Shown here in pieces: positions 26,163 through 35,191 of a stretch of 64,000 nt of DNA. Under the pieces are notes generated by a model, which was given only the letters and a program-made list of their open reading frames with translations, was not told where the DNA came from and made no database searches. The DNA is from Vineibacter terrae. GTDB taxonomy: Bacteria; Pseudomonadota; Alphaproteobacteria; Reyranellales; Reyranellaceae. Position numbers and translations under genes: made by a program. Location: assembly GCF_008039615.1 (NCBI RefSeq), contig NZ_VDUZ01000006.1:62001-126000 (forward strand). The letters run 5' to 3'. Each line of letters starts with the position of its first letter. Position 1 is the stretch's first letter.

Positions 26163-26163
26163 G

Positions 26164-28065
26164 CTACACCTCGATCCGTCCGCCGAGCTCGATCACCTGG
26201 TTGTTGGGGAGCTGAAAGAAGTCGGCGGCATTGGACGACGAGCGCGACAGCAGCAGGAACAGCTTCTCCTGCCAGCGCGGCAGCACGGTTTGCGCCGCCG
26301 GCACGAACCGGCTCTGGCCCACAAAGTACGAGGTGCGCATCGCATCCCATGGCAGGCCGCGTTCCTGCAGCTGCGCCAGGTCGCGCGGCACATCCGGCGT
26401 CTGCATGAAGCCGTACTGCACCACCACGCGCTGCAGTCCCTTGCCGACGTTGTGCAGCACCAGGCGCTCATCGTCGGGCACATGCGGCTGGTCGAGCACC
26501 CGGACGGAAGCCAGCAGAACCCGCTCGTGCAGCACGTTGTTGTGCTTGAGATTGTGCAGGAGGCTGCGCGGCACCTCATTCTGCAGCGAGGTCATGAACA
26601 CGGCGGTTCCCGGCGCGCGGTGCAGCTTGCCGGGCTCGATGCGGTTGAGGAACAGGTCCAGCGGCAGGGCGTCGTCCTGCTCCTTGCGCACCACGACCTC
26701 GCGGCCGCGCAGCCAGGTCCACATGGTGATGAACACCACGGCGCCCAGGGCCAGCGGGATCCAGCCGCCGGTCGGCACTTTCTCCAGGTTGGCGGAGAAC
26801 AGGGTGGCGTCGACGATTGCGAAGGTGCCGATGACGGCGATGGTCTGCGGCCAGCTCCACTTCCAGACGGCGCGGGCGAGCGCGCCGGCGAGCGCCGTGG
26901 TGATCAGCATCGTGCCGGTCACGGCGATGCCGTAGGCGCTGGCCAGCGCGCTGGAGGTCTTGAACTCCAGAACCAGCGCCACAACCCCGGCCATCAGCAG
27001 CCAGTTCACGGCCGGGACATAGATCTGCCCGAAGGCGCTTTCCGACGTGTGCAGGATGCGCAAGCGGGGTGTCAGGCCCAGCAGCGCGGCCTGCTGTGCC
27101 ATCGAATAGGCGCCGGAGATCACGGCCTGCGATGCGATCACCGTCGCCATCGTCGCCAGGGCGACCATCGGGTAGAGCCCCCAGGAGGGCACCAGCAGAT
27201 AGAAGGGATTCTCCAGCGCCGCCGGGTCACGCAGGATCAGCGCGCCCTGGCCGTAGTAGTTCGCCATCAGCGATGGCAGCACCAGCGCCAGCCACGCCAG
27301 CCGGATCGGCCGCGGGCCGAAATGGCCCATGTCGGCGTACAGGGCCTCCGCGCCGGTGATCGCCAGCACCACCGCCCCCAGCGCCAGGAAGCCGATCAGC
27401 CCGTGGCGCAGGAAGAAATCGACCCCGTGCACCGGATTGAGCGCCTGCAGCACGCCCGGATTGTGGGTGATCTCGACCAGGCCGAGGACCAGCAGGCAAA
27501 GGAACCACAACGCCGTGATCGGTCCGAAGAAGGCGCCGACGCCGCCGGTGCCGAAGCGCTGGATGGCGAACAGCGCCACGATCACGCCGACGGTGATGGG
27601 CTCGATGTAGTGGTCGAAGGTCGATGTCGTGACCTTGAGCCCTTCGATCGCGCTCAGCACGGAGACGGCGGGTGTCAGGATGCAATCGCCGTAGAACAGG
27701 GCCGCGCCGGCGATGCCGAGCACGATGTAGAGGCGCCGCCGGCGCGTGGCGATCGATTCGGAGCTGGAGACCAGCGCCATCAACGCCAGGATGCCGCCCT
27801 CGCCGCGGTTGTCGGCGCGCATCAGCAGCACGACGTATTTAAGGGTGACGACGCCGACCAGCGCCCAGGTGATGAGGGACAGGATCCCCAGCACATCTTC
27901 CGGCACGGGCTTCAATCCGGTCGCGGCGCCGAAGCACTCCTTGACCGTGTACAGCGGGCTGGTGCCGATATCGCCATAGACGACACCGAGCGCCGCCAGC
28001 GTCAGCGGCCCCAGCCGGCTGGCAGCAGGGACGGCGCCGGTGGCGGCGGCTTGCGATGCGGTCAT
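26164..28065 (-). CDS. kup: Kup potassium uptake transporter
   Basis: This low-affinity K+/H+ symporter has 633 residues, about twelve membrane segments and a cytosolic C-terminal domain. The N-terminal LGVVYGDIGTSPLYTVKECF is the family signature, followed by RADNRGEGGILALMAL and FYGDCILTPAVSVLSAIEGL. The C-terminal region (FLNRIEPGKLHRAPGTAVFMTS, then VPRDLAQLQERG) matches the usual soluble domain. It is a single gene on the minus strand, convergent with the M20 hydrolase; the cytochrome gene ends 63 bp upstream. Confidence 0.96.
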   Translation of the reverse strand: MTASQAAATGAVPAASRLGPLTLAALGVVYGDIGTSPLYTVKECFGAATGLKPVPEDVLGILSLITWALVGVVTLKYVVLLMRADNRGEGGILALMALVSSSESIATRRRRLYIVLGIAGAALFYGDCILTPAVSVLSAIEGLKVTTSTFDHYIEPITVGVIVALFAIQRFGTGGVGAFFGPITALWFLCLLVLGLVEITHNPGVLQALNPVHGVDFFLRHGLIGFLALGAVVLAITGAEALYADMGHFGPRPIRLAWLALVLPSLMANYYGQGALILRDPAALENPFYLLVPSWGLYPMVALATMATVIASQAVISGAYSMAQQAALLGLTPRLRILHTSESAFGQIYVPAVNWLLMAGVVALVLEFKTSSALASAYGIAVTGTMLITTALAGALARAVWKWSWPQTIAVIGTFAIVDATLFSANLEKVPTGGWIPLALGAVVFITMWTWLRGREVVVRKEQDDALPLDLFLNRIEPGKLHRAPGTAVFMTSLQNEVPRSLLHNLKHNNVLHERVLLASVRVLDQPHVPDDERLVLHNVGKGLQRVVVQYGFMQTPDVPRDLAQLQERGLPWDAMRTSYFVGQSRFVPAAQTVLPRWQEKLFLLLSRSSSNAADFFQLPNNQVIELGGRIEV

Positions 28066-28128
28066 GCAGGGAACAACCCTCTCGTGGCGGGTTGGCGAGC
28101 GCGAGTAGCCCTATGATACCGACATTGG

Positions 28129-28608
28129 CTATTTCAGGAAGGGGTTGTCGCCGCTGCGGCCCTTGCGGCGCGGCGGGAAGTTCTCACTGAGATAGTCGAC
28201 GATCAGTGCGCGGTCGGCGTCGTCGGGCTTGGCCATGCCGTGGCGGTCGATCATAAGCTGGAAGGAGGCTTCCCACAGCTCCCGGCTCAGGCCCTGCTGC
28301 TTGATCAGGGCGGTGCCGTGGCAGGCGGCGCAAAGGTAGAACGTCTCGTCGCGGCCCTTGCCCGGCGGCAGGGAGTCGATCGTGTCCTGGTGGTGGGCGT
28401 CGGGCGGCAGGCTGCGCGGGATGGCGCCCTTGGCCAGGGTGCCGCCACGCGCCGACGGTGCCGGCGCGGCAGCGGCGCTGGGAGCCGGCGCCGGGGTCGG
28501 CGTGACGGCAACCGGGACGGCCGGTTGGCGCAGGACGCCGGCGCGGTCGAGCGCCAGCGTCACGACCAGCGCCAGGATCGAGACCGTGATGGCCGTGACC
28601 GGCTTCAT
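28129..28608 (-). CDS. c-type cytochrome subunit (SorB-like)
   Basis: This is a predicted periplasmic or membrane-tethered monohaem cytochrome c of 159 residues. It has an N-terminal signal or anchor helix (AITVSILALVVTLAL), a Pro/Ala-rich linker (about 29-55), and one haem site C93-A-A-C96-H97; a Met in FQLMIDRHGM is the likely distal ligand. The start overlaps the stop of the molybdenum sulfite dehydrogenase gene by 4 bp, so this is most likely its electron-accepting partner. The linker length is unusual for SorB. Confidence 0.83.
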   Translation of the reverse strand: MKPVTAITVSILALVVTLALDRAGVLRQPAVPVAVTPTPAPAPSAAAAPAPSARGGTLAKGAIPRSLPPDAHHQDTIDSLPPGKGRDETFYLCAACHGTALIKQQGLSRELWEASFQLMIDRHGMAKPDDADRALIVDYLSENFPPRRKGRSGDNPFLK

Positions 28609-29969
28609 GCCTCGACCAGCACGGCGACGCGGCTGATCGGGTTGCCGCCGTAGCCCTGCGGGTTCCAGTTGCCGGCCTGGAAGGGCTGCGTGACGCCCTT
28701 GGTGTCAGTGGCCTTGCTCCAGATCTCGTAATAGCCGGCGCTGGGCAGGTCGATGGAAGCCGTGAAGCGCTGCCACGCGAACTTGTTCACCGGTGCCTTC
28801 ACTTCGGCCTTCTTCCAGGTCACGCCGAAATCGATCGAAACCTCGACCGACTGGACGGCGTTGTCGCCGGCCCAGGCATGGCCGCGCAGGTCGATCTTGC
28901 GCGTGCCGGCCGCCAGTCGCGTGCCATGCGCCGGGAAGGTGACCACCGAGCGTACCGGCATCGATTCGAGGATGACGGTATCCTTCTCGTCGCCCTTGCT
29001 GCCGGGCACGATGGGCTTCCTGGTCATGCGATACGAGAAGCCGCCCATCCCGGGACCATCATGCTCCTTGTCGCGCACCCAGATGCGGTTGAGCCACTTG
29101 GCCGACGTCGAGCCGGCCCAGCCCGGCACGACCAGCCGCACCGGCGCGCCGTGGATCAGCGGGATGTCCTTGCCGTTCATCCGGAAGGCGATCAGCGTGT
29201 GCTCGTCCATCGCCTTCTCCAGGCGCACGCCGCGCGAGATCGACGGCTTGGTCGCGTCGCCGGAGAGATGCGGATCGGCGCCGTAGTGGCCGGTATAGAC
29301 CGCGCTCGACTTGAGGCCGGCGGCCTTCAGGACATCGGCCAGCCGCACGCCCGTCCACTCGGCGCAGCCGGCGCCGCCATTGGTCCACTGGTTGCCGCGC
29401 GCCTCGGGCACGAAGAAGGATCGGCCGTTGCCGCCGCATTCGAGCATCAGCGTGTGCGTGACGTTGGGGAAGCGCGCCATGAGATCACCCAGCGTGATCT
29501 CCATCGGGCTGTTCACCTCGCCGTCGATCTTGATCTTCCATGCCTTGGGGTCCGATGGCATCGATGCCGGGTCGGGTGTCAGCCCGTTGTTGCGCACGAA
29601 GAACTTGTCCGTCGGCGTCACGTCGTCGTCCAGCAGGTGCGCCGGCGTCTCGGCCACCAGCGGCTTGTCGCCCAGCACCGCCAGCTCGGCCTTGCCGTCC
29701 ATCTTCAGGACCTTGGGCCCCTTGTCGGCGGCCGGGCCGGCCTGGGGCTGCTGGGCCGGTTGCGCCATCGCCGCCGGCACGAGGCCCGCCGGCATCATCG
29801 CGGCAAAGGGGATGCTGCCGCCGACGGCCGCGCCCATGCCCGCCAATCCGGCGTTCTTGAGGAAGCCGCGACGCGAGTCGCCGGTGCGCCGGCCGAACAC
29901 CAGCGCGTCGGCACGCTCCGGGTCGTCGGCGTAAAGCTCATGCAGACCGCGCTCGCGCTTGCTTGCCAT
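28605..29969 (-). CDS. Molybdenum sulfite dehydrogenase catalytic subunit (SorA/SorT-like)
   Basis: This predicted periplasmic enzyme oxidises sulfite to sulfate and passes electrons to cytochrome c. The 454-residue protein has a Tat signal (DSRRGFLKNAGLAGMG, about 31-46), the oxidoreductase molybdopterin domain with the Mo-ligating cysteine C178 in LECGGNGRSFF, and a C-terminal Mo-co dimerisation domain (IDLRGHAWAGDNAVQSVEVS). ATG 29969 was chosen for the GGGAGG site 5 bp upstream and for the Tat motif position. SoxC-type sulfane dehydrogenase is the main alternative, but no sox genes are near. It lies 31 bp after jetD on the same strand. Confidence 0.85.
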   Translation of the reverse strand: MASKRERGLHELYADDPERADALVFGRRTGDSRRGFLKNAGLAGMGAAVGGSIPFAAMMPAGLVPAAMAQPAQQPQAGPAADKGPKVLKMDGKAELAVLGDKPLVAETPAHLLDDDVTPTDKFFVRNNGLTPDPASMPSDPKAWKIKIDGEVNSPMEITLGDLMARFPNVTHTLMLECGGNGRSFFVPEARGNQWTNGGAGCAEWTGVRLADVLKAAGLKSSAVYTGHYGADPHLSGDATKPSISRGVRLEKAMDEHTLIAFRMNGKDIPLIHGAPVRLVVPGWAGSTSAKWLNRIWVRDKEHDGPGMGGFSYRMTRKPIVPGSKGDEKDTVILESMPVRSVVTFPAHGTRLAAGTRKIDLRGHAWAGDNAVQSVEVSIDFGVTWKKAEVKAPVNKFAWQRFTASIDLPSAGYYEIWSKATDTKGVTQPFQAGNWNPQGYGGNPISRVAVLVEA

Positions 29970-30000
29970 GTTTTTCCTCCCTTGCTCCCGTGACCGGAGC

Positions 30001-31203
30001 CTACGGCTGGATGAACGCGCCCACCGTTTGCCGCACCCAGCTGAAATGAATGCGCTCTTGCTCAAGTCGCACGCCTTCGCCCAGGCGGTTGCACCGCAGA
30101 TCGTCGAACAAGGCTTGCTCTGCCGGCGTCAGGCGGCCGAGCGGCGCGATGTAGCGGCTATCTTCCTGTCCCCAGAGGGTGCGGTGAATCGTCAAGGTCT
30201 CGCGATCCATCAGAAGGGACTGCGCCTGCGGACAGACGGCCCGTAGCCGGTCGAGGATCGCAAAGCCATGCGTATCGATGTCACCCCAGTAGTGCAGCTC
30301 GACGTTCTTCATCCAGTTGATCTCGCCGAGCCGGTCCAGGCCATAGCCAAGTCCGAAGATGATAAGGCTCTTGGGCACGCTAGGGAAGGTCAGGCCGTTG
30401 ATGTCGTTCTCGGTTATGAATACACGCTCAAGCGGCAGATGGAGCCGGGCAAACTCCGCGGTCGGCACGGTCAGATCGCTGAAGCCGCAGATGCGCAGAT
30501 CCTGATCCAGGACCCGGAAGCGAACCAGCAGGGGTTTGGAGACCAGTCCGTAGCGCTGCTCGAAGCCTCTGGAGCCGGCGAACCGTTGATCGATGGCGTC
30601 CTGCGGCAGCACCAGGTCGAGCAGCTCGGCCAGAAGCCCCTTCTGGGCTTCGATGAACTTCGTGTCGACGCCTGGAATATCGATCTGTCGAAGGTACATT
30701 CCGGCGCGCGGATGGGCGGCGAACCAGGTCAGCACCGCGAGAACCCGCTCCCAGTTACCGACATTCTCCAGCGCCACCAGCGGTTTGCGCGCCAACCAGC
30801 CGCAGAGCATCGGGAAGCGCGCCAGCGTGCCTTCGGCCAGGCTGTGAAACTGTGCCGCCTGGCGCTGGCGGCCGATCAGGCGCAGGGCATCGGTCTCGCT
30901 CGCCAACCGGACGGCGGTCGGCACGCGGTTGCGGCCCAGCAGGCGATGATTGATCTCGCTCCACGCGATGTCATAGCCGTAGCCTTGCCGCGCCCTGCTG
31001 CCGTCCTCCAATGTGCGGATCCAGGCCCGCGCATCGTCGAAGCGTTCCGATAGCGCGCGCCCATCCGGGCGCCTGAGGGTGAGCGTCATCGGAAACAGGG
31101 AGGCTCCGGTCAGCGGCGCAGCAAGTATCTGGCCACGTTGCCAGGCTTTCTCGATTTGGCTTCGGATGTCCGCGGGTGTGGTCCAGCCAGTTGACCCGGT
31201 CAT
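30001..31203 (-). CDS. jetD: Wadjet anti-plasmid protein JetD (DUF3322/DUF2220, Toprim nuclease)
   Basis: JetD is the nuclease of the Wadjet system, cutting plasmid DNA after JetABC has extruded it. The 400-residue protein has an N-terminal DUF3322 region (arm for JetABC and DNA contact) and a C-terminal topoisomerase-VI-A-like Toprim domain. The catalytic acidic residues are visible as VFITENDINGL (Glu, about residue 263) and HYWGDIDTHGFAILDRLR (DxD, about 305-307). The start overlaps the jetC stop by ATGA. Length and motifs are normal, so the nuclease appears intact. It is the last gene of the jet operon. Confidence 0.93.
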   Translation of the reverse strand: MTGSTGWTTPADIRSQIEKAWQRGQILAAPLTGASLFPMTLTLRRPDGRALSERFDDARAWIRTLEDGSRARQGYGYDIAWSEINHRLLGRNRVPTAVRLASETDALRLIGRQRQAAQFHSLAEGTLARFPMLCGWLARKPLVALENVGNWERVLAVLTWFAAHPRAGMYLRQIDIPGVDTKFIEAQKGLLAELLDLVLPQDAIDQRFAGSRGFEQRYGLVSKPLLVRFRVLDQDLRICGFSDLTVPTAEFARLHLPLERVFITENDINGLTFPSVPKSLIIFGLGYGLDRLGEINWMKNVELHYWGDIDTHGFAILDRLRAVCPQAQSLLMDRETLTIHRTLWGQEDSRYIAPLGRLTPAEQALFDDLRCNRLGEGVRLEQERIHFSWVRQTVGAFIQP

Positions 31204-34200
31204 GAGGCGCGCGCATCCCTTTCCGCGCGGTACTCATCGATCGTGAGATTGCGCAGCATCGACTGACGGCCATCCTCATTGTGCACGAAGCCGACATTGG
31301 CGACGTAAGGCTCGATGATGTGGATCTTCTGCAGCGGCGTGACGATGAGGAGCTGCAGGTTCATGCGCCGGAACAGCTCGAGCCCATACTGCGCCGATTC
31401 GTCGGAGCCGCGACCAAAAGCCTCGTCGATCACCACGAAGCGGAACGACCGCGGGCGGGCAGTGCCGCGTTCCAGGCCGAACTGATAGGCGAGGCTGGCG
31501 GCCAGCACGGTATAGGCGAGCTTCTCCTTCTGGCCGCCGGACTTGCCGCCCGAATCGGCGTAGTGCTCGTGCTCGCGATCATCTTCGCGCCAGCGTTCCG
31601 ACGCGGAGAAGGTGAACCATGTGCGCACGTCGGTCACTTTTTCCGTCCAGCGGCGGTCGAGCTCGATGGTGCCGTCGCGGCCCCGCAGGCGCTCGATGAT
31701 GCGCTTGACCTGCAGGAATTTGGCTTCGGAGTACGCCGCGTCGTCCGATCCCGTCAGCGTGCCTTCGGTGCAGGCCCGCAGGTCGTTCTGGAAGTCGCGG
31801 ATCTCGATGTCGGTGCTGGCCTCGACCTCCAGCCGGATATAGCGGCCGGGACCGTAGTCGATCTCGCGCAGGGAGCGGTTGATGCTGTCGATGCGCTCGC
31901 GGATGGTCTGGCGTTCGCGGTTGAGCTGCGACTGGAAGTTGGCCACCTCGCGGATCGTGTTCTCGTTGAGCAGCTCCTTGAAGCGCTGCTCGAAGCGCGG
32001 CAGGTCGTCTGCTCGAAGCCGTTGCAGAATGGCGCGGTACTCGTTGGCGGCCGCGACGCTGGCATCCATCTCCTGCGCGTCCAGCGGATAGGCCTGACAA
32101 TAGGACTCCATCGCCTTGATGATCTTCTCCGTCAGGCGTTCGGCCTTTCGGTCTTCGGCATCGATACGAGCCTGCAGCCACACCCGCATCTCATGCTCCC
32201 GGTTGTCGCAGGACTCCACTGTCAGCGTGTGCGTGCCCAGCGCATCGTCGCGCATCGCATCGAGGCGCGCGAAGCAGTCGGCGCGAGCTGCCTCCGGTGT
32301 CGCCGCCAGCAAAGCCTCGCAATCTGCCAGCTGCGCCACCGCCTGGGTGCGGCGGTCCTCGGCGACGTCGTGCTCCTTGCGGGTCTTCTTGAGATCGTCC
32401 TCGGACTTGTTCAGCGCTGCGTCCACGCCGGCGAGCTGCCGTTGCAGGGTGTGCAGGACGTCGGAGGCCTCCTCCAGCTGGCGCCGCTCCTGGTCCAACC
32501 GCTCGATCTCGATCACCAGCGGCTTCCAATCCAGCTCCTGGAAGCTCTCGAAGATCGCCAGTTGCTGCAACGTTATTTGCCGGGCCTGCAGGCTCTTGCG
32601 CTGGGTATTCAGAGCCGTGATGCGCACGGCGGCCTGCTGCATGCGCTTCTGCATCTCGCCGGCCTGCCGTTCCAGCGCCGCGATCTTGCCGTCATTGGAC
32701 CAGCCCAGCACATAGCGGGAGCGGTCGCCGATCGCGTGGCGGTCATCCTTCTCGTGACGCTCGCCGCGCGCCTTGACCTGCCCGGTCCGGGTGATGGCGC
32801 GGTCTTCGCGCCGGAACTCCTCCAGGCTGGCGCAGCAGGCGTAGTCGAAGCGCTGCGGCAGCTCCGAATCGAGCCAATTGTAGAACGGCGAATCAGGCTG
32901 GACAGAGAGCTTGCGCACCAGCGAACGCGGTCCTGTGGCGACGCGCTCGGCACGCCGTTCGCGGACCCGATAGTAGACCAGGCGGCCGCCCAGATGAGTG
33001 CGGTCGACCCATTCGGCGACGCGGGCATAGTGTATGTCGGGCACCAGCAGCGAGATGCCGAAATTGTGCAGCAGCCGCTCGATCGCGCCTTCCCAATCCC
33101 GCTCCTGCTCGCGCACCTGGATCAGCTCGCCGGCGAAGGGCAGGTCGTCCTCGCGCAGGCCCAGCGCGCGGCACAGGCCGTCGCGGATGTCGAGCATGCG
33201 TGCCGGAATGCTGGAACGCCGCCGCCGCAGAGAGTCGACCTCTGCCGCGATCTCGTCGTGCTGCTGCTTGAGCTGGCGGAACGCGACATTGGCGTCGGTG
33301 AGCGCGTTCTGCGTGTCGGCGTCGCGCGATTCGGCTGCGTCACGCTCGGTCTCGATGGCGCGTTGGTTGGCGGTGAAGACGGCCACGTCGGTGGCGGTGG
33401 GCAAGCCGGCGTCATGCGCGAGCGCGTCATACTTTTCGGCGCGGCGGGCACGTTCCGCCTTGCTGGTTTCGCGTTCCTTGATGTCCACCTTGAGCCGCTC
33501 GATCCGGTCGCCGCCGTTGTCGGCGATGGCCTGCCTGATCTGGTCGCGTTCCGCTTGCTGCGCGCGCCATGTTCCGTCGAGCTGATCGATGCGGGCTGCC
33601 AGCCGACGCAGGTCGGCATCGAGATTGGCGGACCGTTTGCGCAGCAGGTCAGCCTTGAGGCCGGCGAACCAGGGGCGCAGGGCATCACGGCAGGCGCGCA
33701 GCGTGGCGGTGCTGGCGGCAATCTCCGCCAGGCTGTCGCAATCGGCGACCAGCGGCGCGAGGCGTTCGATCTGGTCCTTGGCCTTGAGCACGGACTCGTG
33801 AGCACGGTTGAGGTCGTCGAAATGCTCGATCAGGGCCGCCACGCGCTGCTCGACAGGAAAAGCCGCCAACATGTGCTCGCGCACGAACTCGGTCAGGTTG
33901 CCGACGGACTTCATGGAGACCGTCTGGTAGAACAGGTCCATTGCCTGATCGTTGTCGATGCCGAAGCGGCGACGATAGGCGGCGCCGTAGGGCGGGAAGC
34001 TGTCGTGGACCTCCGTCCCGGCCATGGCGCGCAGGCGCTTGCGCAACGGATCGATCTCTGTGCCGAAGCCGGTGAAGTGCTCGGCGATCGATAGCGCTGA
34101 ATCAGCCACGATGTAGAGCCGGGCGGGCTGGCCGTTGACGTCCCTGAACCAGAGAACCTGGGCGAGGGTGACGTCCTGCTCCAGCTCCTCGTTGAGGAAG

Positions 34201-34586
34201 CGGGCAAGGATGACCGAATGGCTGTTGCGGTCACGCAGCGCCACCGGCTTTGCCGACAGGCTGGCTTCGCTGCGCTCCGACTTGTAGTGGCCCAGCACGT
34301 AGGTGCGCAGCGTGCGTTCGCGCATCTCGGCACCGGCGGCCTTGTTGTAGGTGATCTTTTGGGATGGCACGAGCAGCGTGGTGATGGCATCGACCAGCGT
34401 CGACTTGCCCGACCCGATGTCGCCGGTGAGCAAGGCATTGTCGCCACGCAGGTTGAGCGGCCAGACGCGGTGATGGAAGGTGCCCCAGTTCAGGACCTCG
34501 AGACGGTGCAGCCGGAAGCCGGCTCGCTTGCCAAGCAGTTCGGGCGCCAGCAGGGGCAGCTGAAGCGCGGGGCCACTGTCGTTCAT
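31200..34586 (-). CDS. jetC: Wadjet SMC-like ATPase JetC
   Basis: This is the motor of the Wadjet complex, an SMC/MukB-like ATPase that extrudes DNA loops. The 1128-residue protein has Walker A GDIGSGKS at residues 55-62, a long coiled-coil middle (about 280-860, with the hinge region probably around AGELIQVREQERDW), the signature SGGKSGGQKEKLAY near 1014 and Walker B FVVIDEAFGRGSDES near 1049. All ATPase elements are intact. Overlaps of 4 bp join it to jetB upstream and jetD downstream, so subunit levels are probably set by coupled translation. Confidence 0.95.
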   Translation of the reverse strand: MNDSGPALQLPLLAPELLGKRAGFRLHRLEVLNWGTFHHRVWPLNLRGDNALLTGDIGSGKSTLVDAITTLLVPSQKITYNKAAGAEMRERTLRTYVLGHYKSERSEASLSAKPVALRDRNSHSVILARFLNEELEQDVTLAQVLWFRDVNGQPARLYIVADSALSIAEHFTGFGTEIDPLRKRLRAMAGTEVHDSFPPYGAAYRRRFGIDNDQAMDLFYQTVSMKSVGNLTEFVREHMLAAFPVEQRVAALIEHFDDLNRAHESVLKAKDQIERLAPLVADCDSLAEIAASTATLRACRDALRPWFAGLKADLLRKRSANLDADLRRLAARIDQLDGTWRAQQAERDQIRQAIADNGGDRIERLKVDIKERETSKAERARRAEKYDALAHDAGLPTATDVAVFTANQRAIETERDAAESRDADTQNALTDANVAFRQLKQQHDEIAAEVDSLRRRRSSIPARMLDIRDGLCRALGLREDDLPFAGELIQVREQERDWEGAIERLLHNFGISLLVPDIHYARVAEWVDRTHLGGRLVYYRVRERRAERVATGPRSLVRKLSVQPDSPFYNWLDSELPQRFDYACCASLEEFRREDRAITRTGQVKARGERHEKDDRHAIGDRSRYVLGWSNDGKIAALERQAGEMQKRMQQAAVRITALNTQRKSLQARQITLQQLAIFESFQELDWKPLVIEIERLDQERRQLEEASDVLHTLQRQLAGVDAALNKSEDDLKKTRKEHDVAEDRRTQAVAQLADCEALLAATPEAARADCFARLDAMRDDALGTHTLTVESCDNREHEMRVWLQARIDAEDRKAERLTEKIIKAMESYCQAYPLDAQEMDASVAAANEYRAILQRLRADDLPRFEQRFKELLNENTIREVANFQSQLNRERQTIRERIDSINRSLREIDYGPGRYIRLEVEASTDIEIRDFQNDLRACTEGTLTGSDDAAYSEAKFLQVKRIIERLRGRDGTIELDRRWTEKVTDVRTWFTFSASERWREDDREHEHYADSGGKSGGQKEKLAYTVLAASLAYQFGLERGTARPRSFRFVVIDEAFGRGSDESAQYGLELFRRMNLQLLIVTPLQKIHIIEPYVANVGFVHNEDGRQSMLRNLTIDEYRAERDARAS

Positions 34587-35191
34587 GGCGTGTCGTCCTT
34601 GCGGTTCACGCCACCGGCGACATGGGCGCGGTAGTCGGCCAGCCGGCGCTCGAGCTCACCCAGCCACTGCGCATCGACAAAAGCCTTGAGAATCCGGCGC
34701 ACCTCGAGCTGATCGTTGCGGCCGCGCAAGGGCCTGAGGAAGCCGATCTCGACAATTCGGTTGATATGGATGTCGATGCGGTCGGCCAGCCGGGCTTCGT
34801 TGGCGGTATCGGGCATGAACAGGCGCACGAGGTCGACGATCTCCTCGCGGCCGAGGATCAGGCGCGTGTCGCCGCTGCTGGCGTCGAACTCGGCGAGCTT
34901 CTTGCGCAGCAGCGCCAGCAGGAGGCTGACGGGAAAGGCGAGCGGCCGGCGCGACACCAGGCGGGGCAGGGCGGACGCATCGTCGCTGGCCGGCCGCTGG
35001 CGCAGATAGGCGTAGCCTTCGGCCTCGTCCAGGATCAGCTCCAGCCCGAGCACGCCGACATATTCTCGTACCCGCGCTTGCAGGCCGAGCAGGGATTGCC
35101 ACAGCTGCGGATCGTTCTCCTGGTAGGTCACGCCCTTCATCAGCGCGATCAGCACTGGCGACAGCGCCGCGTTAGGATCGGCGCTGGTCAT
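34583..35191 (-). CDS. jetB: Wadjet kite subunit JetB (DUF4194)
   Basis: This winged-helix kite protein (MukE-like) binds the JetA kleisin. The 202-residue protein shows the DUF4194 core: YLRQRPASDDASALPRLVSR, FPVSLLLALLRKKLAEFD and RIDIHINRIVEIGFLR. I chose ATG 35191 because it forms an ATGA overlap with the jetA stop; the frame is open for another 25 codons inside jetA. It is the second gene of the operon, with a 4-bp overlap into jetC. Confidence 0.92.
   Translation of the reverse strand: MTSADPNAALSPVLIALMKGVTYQENDPQLWQSLLGLQARVREYVGVLGLELILDEAEGYAYLRQRPASDDASALPRLVSRRPLAFPVSLLLALLRKKLAEFDASSGDTRLILGREEIVDLVRLFMPDTANEARLADRIDIHINRIVEIGFLRPLRGRNDQLEVRRILKAFVDAQWLGELERRLADYRAHVAGGVNRKDDTP

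Noticed and set aside
31281-34094. 937-codon open frame antisense to jetC
   Set aside because: Composition and lack of motifs mark it as a shadow of jetC.
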